Both the position numbers and the translations under genes were made by a program. The notes beneath the pieces were generated by a model that saw nothing but the letters and a program-made list of their open reading frames with translations, ran no database searches and had not been told where the DNA came from. This document shows, piece by piece, positions 23,509 through 32,153 of a stretch of DNA of 40,016 nt. This DNA comes from Ardenticatenaceae bacterium. Its GTDB lineage: Bacteria; Chloroflexota; Anaerolineae; Promineifilales; Promineifilaceae. Positions within the stretch are counted from its first letter, which is position 1; every line of letters starts with the position of its first letter. The stretch is taken from NCBI GenBank assembly GCA_027054335.1, contig JALUPA010000065.1, forward strand, positions 1 to 40,016, written 5' to 3'.

Positions 23509-25683
23509 ATGACGCTTACACAACAATTACTCATCATCGCAATTGTTCCTCTGGCCCTGACGGGGATGCTGATCGCTTTGTGGCGTTCTAAAGTGCGGCG
23601 GCGGCGTTTGTTTTTGCGTTGGTCGTTTACGCTGGTGATGAGCGCGATTTGGGCCACCAGTGTTTTGCGGCTGTTTGGCGGAGCCATGATGCCGCCGATT
23701 ATTATTTATAATTGGGGGATTGCCGGGACGTATGCCTTGAGTTTGGCGGCGATGGGGCTGTTGTGGGCCACGGCCGTATACTTCTCTACGCCACCGAAAT
23801 ACACTCGGATTACCATTTTTATCAGTGGGACGCTGTGGCTGACGGCCGTCCTTCTCGACCCCGTCATCTGGGGCAACAGCCTGCCGCAAATCAGACTGCT
23901 TGGCGAATCCACCCGGCAGTTTGACCTGTGGGCTGCCGCCTGGATTGCCAGTTGGCTGGTTCCCACCGTGGGCGCCTGGATGCAGACCCAGCAAATCAAC
24001 GCCGATCTGCCCCAATCGCTCTACCGGAACCGGGTACGCTACTGGCTGCTGGTCATTTTCCTCTTCTTTGTGGGCAGCTTGCTGGCTTCCGTGCAGCAGC
24101 CGCAGCAGCCGGGCTGGAACCAGGCGGGTTTACTGGTTAACTTCCTGGCGATGCTCACCGGAACGCTGACTCTGCGGCGGCACAATTTGCCGGATTTGAA
24201 GTTGGCTTTTCGCCAGTTGATGAGCCGGATAACCGGTATCCTCATTATCTTTGGCCTGACGCTGGCGGCCCTGTATTTCATCGTCCAGTTTGTGTCTGGC
24301 CTGCCGGTCGAGACGCAAACGCTGACGCTGATCGTGGCGGCATTTATTTTTGCCGTCTTTTTTGCCTGGTTGGTGCAAAAGGTCAATCACCTGACGCGGC
24401 GCATCTTTTTGCCTTCGACGGCGCGCAAGGCGGCCATCATGGCCGATTACGACAATGAAAGCGGCAATCTGCCTGACCCGCAGGCGTTGGGCCGGCTTTT
24501 GCTGCGTATGGTGCAATCCAATCTGGCAACAGATGACGCCTGGCTGTTTCTGGCGGATGACGCGCCGGGCGGAAAACTGGTGTTACGGCCGTTGACCGGA
24601 CTGAGCAGTAACCCGCAGGAAACGATTGATTTTGCTCACGATGACCCTATCACCCTCTACCTGCGGCAAAAGCGGGATACATTGGCCCAGTACGACATCA
24701 ATACCCTGGACAGTTTCGACGGCGTGCCGGAGGAAACGCGGGAAACGCTGCACGGCTGGCAGCGCGTTCTTTACAAACCGCTCCACGCCGGGGACAGTTT
24801 GATTGGGGTGCTGGCTCTGGGCGCAAAATACGATGGCCGGGCCTATGACGAAAAAGATTTGGAGCTGCTGGATGCGTTGGTAGCCCAGACAACGCCGCTG
24901 CTGGCCCAATCATGCCACGTTGCCAGTCTGCGCCGCATTAACGATTACGTGTTTAACCAAAACCAGGCGATTGCCCGCGACAAGCGGCATCTGGCGGAAC
25001 TGGTCATGCTGTATTCTCAATTTATCCATCTGATTTCGCCGGAACTGCGACGGCCGTTAAACGCTCTCAGCCAGGAAGTACAGCGGTTCCAGGACAGCAG
25101 CGAGGATGAACGCCAAAAAGGGTTTGCTGCCCGACTGGACCAACAAATCGACCAGGCGCGCGCCCCCATTGACGACCTGATTACCATCTCTACCCGCATC
25201 CAGATGCGTGAAAAGTTTACCTTTGAGCCGGTGCGTCTGGACAGCGTCGCCCAAAAGGCAATTCGCCACCTGCGCACGATGGCTGATGCCCGCCGCGTAG
25301 AAGTGACGCTGAATGTAGATACGCCGATGACGACGGTGCTGGGTGACGCAGAACAGTTGACGGAAGCGGTGCAATATCTGCTGCACAACGCCATCAAATT
25401 CAACAAAATTGGCGGTGCGGTACAAATGGATATTGTGGCGATTGGCAACCAGTTGTGTCTGCGCGTCCAGGACAGCGGCGTGGGCATCCCCCCGGAGCGG
25501 CTGGATGGCGTCTGGACGGGGTTGAGCGGCAGCCGGGCCAATGGCAACGGCCGTAGCCCCGGTCTGGGCTTGCCGCTGGCCCGCTTCATCGTCAAATCGC
25601 ACGGTGGCGATGTGGAGGTGATCAGTACTTACGGTTCCGGCAGTACGTTTTCTATCTTTTTGCCGTTGATTTTGGAGGAGTAA
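23509..25683 (+). CDS. membrane histidine-kinase-like protein with GAF-type domain, phosphoacceptor His absent
   Basis: 724 residues. About eight hydrophobic segments (roughly residues 5-25, 35-55, 65-90, 100-120, 138-158, 180-200, 208-225, 240-290) form a membrane sensor, then a cytoplasmic GAF-like domain (about 320-470) with LYKPLHAGDSLIGVLALGAK. The dimerisation region reads FIHLISPELRRPLNAL, where the usual SHELRTPL has His replaced by Pro. The ATPase domain keeps its N box (LLHNAIKFN), G1 (VQDSGVGIP) and G2 (GLGLPLARFIV). It may bind ATP but cannot autophosphorylate at the normal site. The ATG is weakly supported by a ribosome site. A VWA protein gene follows after 60 bp; no response regulator is adjacent. 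Confidence 0.82.
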   Translation: MTLTQQLLIIAIVPLALTGMLIALWRSKVRRRRLFLRWSFTLVMSAIWATSVLRLFGGAMMPPIIIYNWGIAGTYALSLAAMGLLWATAVYFSTPPKYTRITIFISGTLWLTAVLLDPVIWGNSLPQIRLLGESTRQFDLWAAAWIASWLVPTVGAWMQTQQINADLPQSLYRNRVRYWLLVIFLFFVGSLLASVQQPQQPGWNQAGLLVNFLAMLTGTLTLRRHNLPDLKLAFRQLMSRITGILIIFGLTLAALYFIVQFVSGLPVETQTLTLIVAAFIFAVFFAWLVQKVNHLTRRIFLPSTARKAAIMADYDNESGNLPDPQALGRLLLRMVQSNLATDDAWLFLADDAPGGKLVLRPLTGLSSNPQETIDFAHDDPITLYLRQKRDTLAQYDINTLDSFDGVPEETRETLHGWQRVLYKPLHAGDSLIGVLALGAKYDGRAYDEKDLELLDALVAQTTPLLAQSCHVASLRRINDYVFNQNQAIARDKRHLAELVMLYSQFIHLISPELRRPLNALSQEVQRFQDSSEDERQKGFAARLDQQIDQARAPIDDLITISTRIQMREKFTFEPVRLDSVAQKAIRHLRTMADARRVEVTLNVDTPMTTVLGDAEQLTEAVQYLLHNAIKFNKIGGAVQMDIVAIGNQLCLRVQDSGVGIPPERLDGVWTGLSGSRANGNGRSPGLGLPLARFIVKSHGGDVEVISTYGSGSTFSIFLPLILEE

Positions 25684-25741
25684 TTGGTAACTGGTAATTG
25701 GTAATTTATCCAATTACCAATTACTCAATTACAATTACCAT
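25681..25741. repeat. heptanucleotide array (unit TAATTGG) with inverted half
   Basis: TAATTGG, TAACTGG, TAATTGG, TAATTTA then TCCAATT, ACCAATT, ACTCAAT, TACAATT: the array starts at the stop codon of the kinase-like gene and ends 2 bp before the GTG of the VWA gene. Confidence 0.75.
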
Positions 25742-25743
25742 CC

Positions 25744-28629
25744 GTGACCTTCACCACTCCTCTCGCACTCCTTTTACTGTTAGCTATCCCTTATTTTGTC
25801 TGGATAGGACGCCCGCGGCGCACGGCCGTATCCCGGCGGCGGGATTGGGCGGCTTTGGGCGTGCGGTTGATCATCATCATCCTTCTCGTCCTCAGTCTGG
25901 CGGGGGCGCAGTGGCGGCAGACAGCTGACGAACTGGCGGTCATCTTTTTGGTGGACGCTTCCGACTCCATCTCCCCGGCGGCGGCGCAACAGGCAGAAAA
26001 TTATGTGCGGACGGCCGTCGCCAGCATGAGGCCGAATGACCAGACGGCCGTCATCCTCTTTGGCGCCGACGCCCTGGTGGAACGCCCCATGAGCCGCCTG
26101 GCCGAACTGCCTCCCTTCCGCTCCCTGCCCCAGCCGCTGCAAACCAATCTGGCCGAAGCCATCCGCCTGGGGCTGGCGTTGTTTCCGGCGGGGACGGCGC
26201 AGCGCATGGTCATCCTCAGCGACGGCGCAGCCACGACGGGGGATGCGGCCGACGCGGCGCGCCTGGCTGCCGAGTCCGGCGTGGAGATCAGCTACGCGCC
26301 GCTGGCCCGGCAGGCGGTAGGGGAAGAAGCCCTGCTCACCCGCGTGGACGCCCCCAGCCGTATCAGCCAGGGGGAAATTTTTAACATTGAGGTGACGGCG
26401 GAAAGCACGGCCGACATGCCCGCCACCTTGCGCGTCCTCTCCGGCGGTACGGTAGTCTATGAGGAACCAGTGCAGCTTCGCCCTGGCGTCAACAACTTTT
26501 CCGTGCGCCTGCGCGGGCTGGAACAAGAGTTTGCTCGCTACCGGGTGCAGCTCACTCCAGCGCGGGATACCTATTACCAAAACAACGAACTGGCCGCCTT
26601 TACCGAGGTGGCCGGGCCGCCCCGCGTCCTCCTGGTGGCCAACGAGGGCACAGTGGCCGACGACGGTACGCCCCTGCCGGACGAATCTCCCCAACTGCTG
26701 CTGGCCCTGGAAGCGACCGGCCTGCAAGTGGATCGCATTACCCCGGCCGACTTCCCGGCCAGCCTGGCCCAGTTGAGCAATTACGACAGCATCGTCCTGG
26801 TGAACCTGAACGCCAAAAATTTGTCGCCGCGCAAGATGGAGACGCTGCAAAGTTACGTGCGTGACTTGGGCGGCGGCCTGGTGACGGTAGGCGGGCCGCA
26901 AAGTTACGGCATGGGCGGCTATTTCCGCACGCCGTTGGAGGAGACGCTGCCAGTAGAGATGCAGATCAAGGATCAGGAGCGTTTCCCCTCGGTGAGTATC
27001 GTGATTGTGATTGACCGTTCCGGCAGTATGGGCGCACCGGAAGGGGGCGTGACCAAAATCCAATTGGCGGCGGAAGGAGCGGTGCGCGTGGTGGAACTGC
27101 TGAATGATTTTGACGAGATTACGGTCATTCCGGTGGATACGCAGCCCAGCGGCCAGGTAGGGCCACTGCCGGCCAGCCAGCGGGAGGAGGCGATTAACCT
27201 CATCCGGCAGATTGGGGCGGGGGGCGGCGGTATTTACGTGCGCACGGGGCTGGAAGCAGCGGCGGCGGCGCTGGCCCAATCCCCCAACCAGGTGAAGCAC
27301 ATCATCCTGCTGGCGGACGGGGCGGATTCGGAGGAGAAGGAGGGCGTGCCGGAGTTGATTGAGGCGCTGCGGGCGGAAAATGTGACGTTGACGGCCGTAA
27401 GTATCGGCGACGGCCCGGACGTGCCCTGGCTGCGGCAAATGGCAGAACTGGGCGGCGGCCGTTTTCATTTTACGGACCGGGCGGCCAATCTGCCCCAGAT
27501 TTTTACGCAGGAGACGACGAATATTCAGCGGAATTATCTGGTGGAGGAGCGATTCTTCCCAGAACTGGGTGTGGGCAGCCCGATTTTAGCGGGAATTACG
27601 GCCGTGCCCCCTCTCTACGGTTACGTGGGCACGTCCCCCAAGGATACGGCGCAGGTGATTTTGCGCACGCCGCAAGGCGACCCGCTGCTGGCGGCGTGGC
27701 AGTACGGCCTGGGACGGGCGGTGGCCTGGACGTCGGACGCAACGGGGCGCTGGGCGACGGATTGGGTAACGTGGGCGGGATTTGCTCCATTCTGGGCGCA
27801 GGCGGTGCGCTGGACGATTTCGGAGCAACGGGATAATGCAGTGCAGACGGCCGTGACGTATGAGGGAGAGTCGGCCACGCTGGCGGTGGACGCGGCGGAC
27901 GCCAACGGCGGCTTTCTGAACAATCTGGCGCTGGAAGCCAACGTGGTGCGTCCGGACGGAACGGTGGAAAATCTGACGCTGCCGCAAACAGCCCCCGGCC
28001 GGTATGAGGCAGATTTCACGCCCACAGAGGACGGGGCGTATTTTATCCGGGTGGCGGGTGCGGCTGAGGCAGGGGAGAGGATCGTGGGCCAAACGAGCGG
28101 CTGGGTGTTGGGCTATTCGCCGGAATACAGCCAGTTTGAGGCGAACCCGGAACTGCTGGCGTCGCTGGCAGAGATGACGGGAGGCGCGGATTTGTCGGCA
28201 GAAGTGGCGGCGGCGTTTACCCACAATCTGGAGAGCGAACCGACGACGCGGCCGATCTGGCCCTGGCTGCTGTTGACGGCCGTTTTGCTGCTACCGCTGG
28301 ATATTGCCCTGCGCCGTCTGGCCGTCACCCGGCGGGATTGGCAGCGGGCGTGGGCGGCATCGTTCGGCCGTTTTCAGCGGCAGCCTACCCAGCGGGAGGA
28401 ACGCACGGAGCAGGTATCCCGCCTGTTCCAGGCCAAACAGCGGGCCAAGATGACTGCTGTGCCGCCGCAGGCCTCTCCCCCGCCTATTCAGCAGGAGGAT
28501 GCGGCCAAAGTTGCCAGTAAACCGCCTCTGCCAAAGCAAGAAGAAAGGGAACGGCCGTCGCCCCCGCCGCCAACTGGCTCCCTGGCTTCCCAATTACTGA
28601 AGAAAAAACAACAAAAACGAGATGAATAA
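25744..28629 (+). CDS. large membrane protein with two VWA domains and a GATase-like core
   Basis: 961 residues from GTG 25744; an in-frame stop at 25702 and the BatA-like beginning FTTPLALLLLLAIPYFVW support this start, though there is no ribosome site. N-terminal membrane segments (about 4-20 and 38-56) precede a first VWA domain with MIDAS VDASDS (about 66-230). A beta-sandwich follows, then a glutamine-amidotransferase-like fold (about 295-400; GGGLVTVGGPQSYG), a second VWA with IVIDRSGSMG (about 418-600), another beta region, a last membrane segment WPWLLLTAVLLLPLDI (about 838) and a charged Gln/Lys/Pro cytoplasmic tail. Relatives occur in BatA/Aer-type loci. Probably a metal-dependent scaffold on the outer face; its client is unknown. 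Confidence 0.85.
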   Translation: MTFTTPLALLLLLAIPYFVWIGRPRRTAVSRRRDWAALGVRLIIIILLVLSLAGAQWRQTADELAVIFLVDASDSISPAAAQQAENYVRTAVASMRPNDQTAVILFGADALVERPMSRLAELPPFRSLPQPLQTNLAEAIRLGLALFPAGTAQRMVILSDGAATTGDAADAARLAAESGVEISYAPLARQAVGEEALLTRVDAPSRISQGEIFNIEVTAESTADMPATLRVLSGGTVVYEEPVQLRPGVNNFSVRLRGLEQEFARYRVQLTPARDTYYQNNELAAFTEVAGPPRVLLVANEGTVADDGTPLPDESPQLLLALEATGLQVDRITPADFPASLAQLSNYDSIVLVNLNAKNLSPRKMETLQSYVRDLGGGLVTVGGPQSYGMGGYFRTPLEETLPVEMQIKDQERFPSVSIVIVIDRSGSMGAPEGGVTKIQLAAEGAVRVVELLNDFDEITVIPVDTQPSGQVGPLPASQREEAINLIRQIGAGGGGIYVRTGLEAAAAALAQSPNQVKHIILLADGADSEEKEGVPELIEALRAENVTLTAVSIGDGPDVPWLRQMAELGGGRFHFTDRAANLPQIFTQETTNIQRNYLVEERFFPELGVGSPILAGITAVPPLYGYVGTSPKDTAQVILRTPQGDPLLAAWQYGLGRAVAWTSDATGRWATDWVTWAGFAPFWAQAVRWTISEQRDNAVQTAVTYEGESATLAVDAADANGGFLNNLALEANVVRPDGTVENLTLPQTAPGRYEADFTPTEDGAYFIRVAGAAEAGERIVGQTSGWVLGYSPEYSQFEANPELLASLAEMTGGADLSAEVAAAFTHNLESEPTTRPIWPWLLLTAVLLLPLDIALRRLAVTRRDWQRAWAASFGRFQRQPTQREERTEQVSRLFQAKQRAKMTAVPPQASPPPIQQEDAAKVASKPPLPKQEERERPSPPPPTGSLASQLLKKKQQKRDE

Positions 28630-28714
28630 CCCTCTTCGCGCCAATCAGTTACCCAATTGACCCCATTTTCCTATTGAGACTTTTCTCCTATCGCGGAATA
28701 CTACAAGTGGGAGT

Positions 28715-28793
28715 GGGGGGTATATCCCCCATAAATTTTTGCCTCTATTTTCTGGTAGTATCGTACATAATTGTCGCAGCGCATATTATGTAC
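28715..28793. promoter_or_regulatory. leader of the subtilase gene with two inverted repeats
   Basis: GGGGG-TATAT-CCCCC (28716-28730) is followed by ATAAATTTTT and may be a weak terminator for the VWA gene. GTACATAAT-N13-ATTATGTAC (28763-28793) is a perfect 9-bp inverted repeat 15 bp before the subtilase start codon and could be an operator or mRNA stem. The ribosome site GGGAG follows it. Confidence 0.45.
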
Positions 28794-28808
28794 AGGGAGT
28801 TTACGTAG

Positions 28809-30488
28809 ATGAAGCGAGCAATAGTATTAGCAGTTCTCCTTACAGTTCTCATGGCGGCCATCGGATCGCCCGTATTATCCTCTGGCGCAGACGCCGTGAT
28901 TGTTCAGGCAAACGATGCGGAAACAGCCGCCGCCATCGTAGAAGCGTATGGTGGGCAGGTGAGTGAGTCTCTGGATATTATCAATGCCGTCTCGGCCACT
29001 GTGCCGCAGCGGGTTATGAGCGCATTGGAAGCGGACGGCCGTATCACCGTGTACGCAGATAACATCGCCGAAACCAGCGGCCGGGTGGAACACCGCCGTA
29101 ACCGCCGCGCTCCGGAAGCGGATTTCCCCGAAGTGATGGGTGTGGATGAAGTCTGGGAAGAAGGCATTGATGGCGATGATATTGGCGTCGCCATTGTAGA
29201 TACGGGAATTGCCCGGTTTAAATGGAACCGTCACCGTATTGCTGCCCGTTACGACGCGCTGGACAATGGCCCGCGTAAACGAGACCCCAACGGGCATGGT
29301 ACTATGATGGCCAGCCTCATCGGTAATTCCAAACAGGACAGCAACGGCTATATCGGCATTGCTCCTGGTGTTCAGTTTATTGACGTGCGCGTTTTGGACA
29401 TAGAAGGCAAGGGCACTTACACTGACATTGTAGAGGGTCTGAACTGGATTCTGGAAAACAAGGATGAATACAACATCCGTGTGGTGAATATGTCGTTGGT
29501 AGGCGCGGTCAGCAGCCCGTACTGGGCAGACCCCATCAACCAGGCTGTAGAAGAGTTGTGGGACGCGGGTATTGTGGTAGTGACTGCGGCTGGCAACGGC
29601 GGTTCTGAGCCGATGACCATTGCCGCCCCGGGTAACGATCCCTTCGTTATCACAGTCGGCGCTTTTACGGACAATTACACGCCGGAAGACGAGAGCGACG
29701 ATTACCTGACGCCGTTCAGCGGCGCCGGTCCTACAGAAATGGGCTTCATCAAACCAGACGTGATTGCTCCCGGCGCACATATGCTGACGATGACGCGAAA
29801 TAATTCAGCCTGGGCTAAAGAGAATCGGGATTTGCGGGTGCGCGGCCGGTATTATCAGATTGCAGGAACGTCGGCATCTACGGCCGTCACCAGCGGCGTC
29901 GTGGCCCTGATGCTGGAAGAAAACCCGGATATGACCCCCGATGAAGTGAAATATGCCCTGATGGCCTCCGCTCGCCCCGGCGTTAACAGCGACGGTTCGC
30001 CCGCCTGGAGTATTTTCCAGCAGGGAGCCGGGCGCGTGTGGGCGGAAGACGCCGTGCTGGAGCCGCCGGAAGGCGTAGCTAACGTTAATATGACCCCCGG
30101 CGAAAAATACGTCGGCCCTGTTGCCTACCAGGACGGTGCATTCATCCTCGTAGACGAAAACGGCCAACCCATCGCCGACCTGTCCGGTTATTCCTGGACG
30201 GGCGGTTATTCCTGGACGGGTGGTTATTCCTGGACAGGTGGCTACTCCTGGACGGGCGGCTATTCTTGGACAGGTGGCTACTCCTGGACGGGCGGCTATT
30301 CCTGGACAGGTAGTGCTGACGATTGGCAAGAATGGTCAGATGGACAGGTGTGGCAAAGCGGTTACTCTTGGACAGGCGGGTACTCCTGGACAGGTGGTTA
30401 TTCTTGGACAGGCGGTTATTCCTGGACGGGCGGTTACTCCTGGACAGGCGGTTACTCTTGGACGGGATTGGAAGAATACCCAAACTAA
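28809..30488 (+). CDS. secreted S8-family subtilisin-like protease with YSWTGG C-terminal repeats
   Basis: 559 residues. Signal peptide MKRAIVLAVLLTVLMAAIGS with no lipobox; an inhibitor-I9-like propeptide (about 30-90); the catalytic domain with Asp in VAIVDTGIA, His in NGHGTMMASLIG, the oxyanion Asn region TAAGNGGSEP and the Ser in IAGTSASTAVTSG. A short linker (about 420-458) leads to 13 copies of GYSWTG in blocks of 7 and 6, separated by an acidic Trp-rich spacer DDWQEWSDGQVWQ. Trp-Ser-Gly repeats at this position are known in subtilases of Chloroflexota and relatives; they may mediate surface attachment or be C-mannosylated (inference). GGGAG precedes the ATG and a strong terminator follows the gene. 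Confidence 0.9.
   Translation: MKRAIVLAVLLTVLMAAIGSPVLSSGADAVIVQANDAETAAAIVEAYGGQVSESLDIINAVSATVPQRVMSALEADGRITVYADNIAETSGRVEHRRNRRAPEADFPEVMGVDEVWEEGIDGDDIGVAIVDTGIARFKWNRHRIAARYDALDNGPRKRDPNGHGTMMASLIGNSKQDSNGYIGIAPGVQFIDVRVLDIEGKGTYTDIVEGLNWILENKDEYNIRVVNMSLVGAVSSPYWADPINQAVEELWDAGIVVVTAAGNGGSEPMTIAAPGNDPFVITVGAFTDNYTPEDESDDYLTPFSGAGPTEMGFIKPDVIAPGAHMLTMTRNNSAWAKENRDLRVRGRYYQIAGTSASTAVTSGVVALMLEENPDMTPDEVKYALMASARPGVNSDGSPAWSIFQQGAGRVWAEDAVLEPPEGVANVNMTPGEKYVGPVAYQDGAFILVDENGQPIADLSGYSWTGGYSWTGGYSWTGGYSWTGGYSWTGGYSWTGGYSWTGSADDWQEWSDGQVWQSGYSWTGGYSWTGGYSWTGGYSWTGGYSWTGGYSWTGLEEYPN
30186..30467 (+). repeat. 18-bp coding tandem repeats (7 + 6 copies of GYSWTG)
   Basis: Seven copies at 30186-30311 and six at 30360-30467. 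The DNA copies differ almost only at third positions (TCC/TCT, ACG/ACA, GGC/GGT, TAT/TAC) while the peptide unit is constant. Confidence 0.9.
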
Positions 30489-30525
30489 CCATTCACTATT
30501 TTTTTCACGACCACAATAGAATTAT

Positions 30526-30564
30526 CCCCTTGATGTCCTATGGGCATCAAGGGGGTTTTATTTT
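30526..30564 (+). terminator. Rho-independent terminator after the subtilase gene
   Basis: CCCCTTGATGTCC, loop TAT, GGGCATCAAGGGG (13-bp stem, one G-U pair) followed by GTTTTATTTT. Confidence 0.92.
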
Positions 30565-30641
30565 AGAGTAACAGTTGGTGCAGAAACCAATTGTGGTAGC
30601 AATAGCAATCAGACAGAATTTGTTTGGTTGTTGACTGATTC

Positions 30642-32120
30642 ATGCAAAAATTACGACGTATTTACTCATTTCTGTTAATTTTGGCAGGCCTGATTATAAT
30701 CGTGTCGGGCATTATACGTTTCCCTACGCAAGACGATCCGCTCACTTTGTTTCTTTTGCTGGTATTGGCTATTGCCGTCCAAAGTACCATGACGCCGTTA
30801 GTTAACGAGGCGGTTACTGTATCTGTCAGCGGTGCAATCAGTTTTGCCGCTATTGGCTTGTATGATCCTGTATCGGCCGCCACGATTGCCGGAATTGCTG
30901 AATTAGGACTTTGGGCGGCGTTTATTCTTACACGCCGCCGACGCCAGAAAAAGAATTGGCGCCTGGAACTTGAGCGTTTGGGCGTCAATGTGGGCATCCA
31001 CTCGGTCTCTGTTTTGACGGCCGGATTTGTTTTTTATCTAATACAAAACTGGTTGGGGGTAAATACATTTTTGAGCAAAACCCTTCCCTGGTTTATTGGC
31101 GCAGTTGTCGCCGATCAGGTTAATTTTTGGCTATTGGCTGGTATTGTATATTTAGCCAATGGGGTGAAGCCGATAGAAATCTGGCGGCAAAATCGCTGGG
31201 CTGTGCCCATGAATATATTGGTGTTGGCGATTGGCGGCGGGCTGATCTTCCTGGCAGTCAGCCAGTTTGGGTTGTTGGGGCTGGCTATCTTTATTTTGCC
31301 GATTGTACTTTCAGCTTATACGTTCCGATTGACGGTGAACAATACGAAGAAGCAAATGGAAACGCTGGAGGATCAAGTGGCGGCCCGGACGCACGCATTG
31401 GCTGACGCCAATGAAAAGCTGGAAGAACTGCACAAGGAAAAGAATGCATTCCTGGCCGTCTTAACGCATGATATGCGTACGCCGCTGACCAGTATTAAAG
31501 GGTACGCCAGTATTTTGCGGGATCGAGAATTACCCCGCAATCAACAAGAAAAGATTGCCCGCGTTATTCTGCACAGTCAGGATACGTTGCTGGATATTGT
31601 GAATAATATTCTGGAGTTGGAACAATTGGAGTCGGGCAAAGCGCCTATTTTGCTGGAATCCACGAATTTTGACCTAGCCTTGTTGACGAAGGTGTCGGCC
31701 GATTCGTTGAAGGCGCAGGCGGTGGAAAAGCGTATTTCACTGGAATATGATACTGTGCCTTCTCCTGTTATGATTACGGCCGATATGAATAAAATTCAGC
31801 GAGTGATTCTGAATCTGATTTCTAATGCGATTAAGTACACACCGGAAAACGGCCGTGTCCAGGTACGCGCTTATGCCAACGGCCGTAACGCCCTGGTAGA
31901 AGTGCAAGATACTGGCTACGGCATCCCCGAAGACGAACTGCCCACGATATTTGACCGCTACAGCCGGGTACAAGGCCATCGCCACCTGGCCATCGGTACC
32001 GGCCTGGGGCTGGCTATCGTCAAAAGCCTGGTAGATGCGCATAATGGCGAGATAACTGTTGCCAGCCAAGAAAATGAGGGCAGCACCTTTACGGTAAAGC
32101 TGCCTCTCATTCAGAGTTAG
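30642..32120 (+). CDS. membrane sensor histidine kinase
   Basis: 492 residues. About seven hydrophobic segments (residues 8-24, 36-52, 62-80, 84-98, 118-138, 146-175 and 190-225) form a membrane sensor without a recognisable extracellular domain. A coiled coil (MEDQVAARTHALADANEKL region, about 240-270) follows, then HisKA with LTHDMRTPLTSIKGY (phosphoacceptor His intact), and HATPase with N box LNLISNAIKYTPENG, G1 VQDTGYGIP, F box IFDRYSRV and G2 TGLGLAIVKSL. It should phosphorylate a response regulator, but none is encoded next to it. No clear ribosome site before the ATG. It follows a strong terminator, so it has its own promoter. It is convergent with thrS, with a short palindrome GGATATT-GGGT-AATATCC at 32120-32137 between them. 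Confidence 0.9.
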   Translation: MQKLRRIYSFLLILAGLIIIVSGIIRFPTQDDPLTLFLLLVLAIAVQSTMTPLVNEAVTVSVSGAISFAAIGLYDPVSAATIAGIAELGLWAAFILTRRRRQKKNWRLELERLGVNVGIHSVSVLTAGFVFYLIQNWLGVNTFLSKTLPWFIGAVVADQVNFWLLAGIVYLANGVKPIEIWRQNRWAVPMNILVLAIGGGLIFLAVSQFGLLGLAIFILPIVLSAYTFRLTVNNTKKQMETLEDQVAARTHALADANEKLEELHKEKNAFLAVLTHDMRTPLTSIKGYASILRDRELPRNQQEKIARVILHSQDTLLDIVNNILELEQLESGKAPILLESTNFDLALLTKVSADSLKAQAVEKRISLEYDTVPSPVMITADMNKIQRVILNLISNAIKYTPENGRVQVRAYANGRNALVEVQDTGYGIPEDELPTIFDRYSRVQGHRHLAIGTGLGLAIVKSLVDAHNGEITVASQENEGSTFTVKLPLIQS

Positions 32121-32153
32121 GATATTGGGTAATATCCCACCTCAATACCTCAT

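Noticed and set aside
25780-27468. 562-codon open frame antisense to the VWA gene
   Set aside because: Product is compositionally odd (His, Arg, Gln) with no motif; the sense frame has clear VWA motifs and membrane segments.
30186-30467. CRISPR-like or minisatellite reading of the 18-bp repeats
   Set aside because: There are no spacers; the repeats are in frame and conserved as peptide.
30142-30492. Ser/Asn/Arg-rich repeat protein on the minus strand
   Set aside because: Antisense shadow of the GYSWTG repeats.
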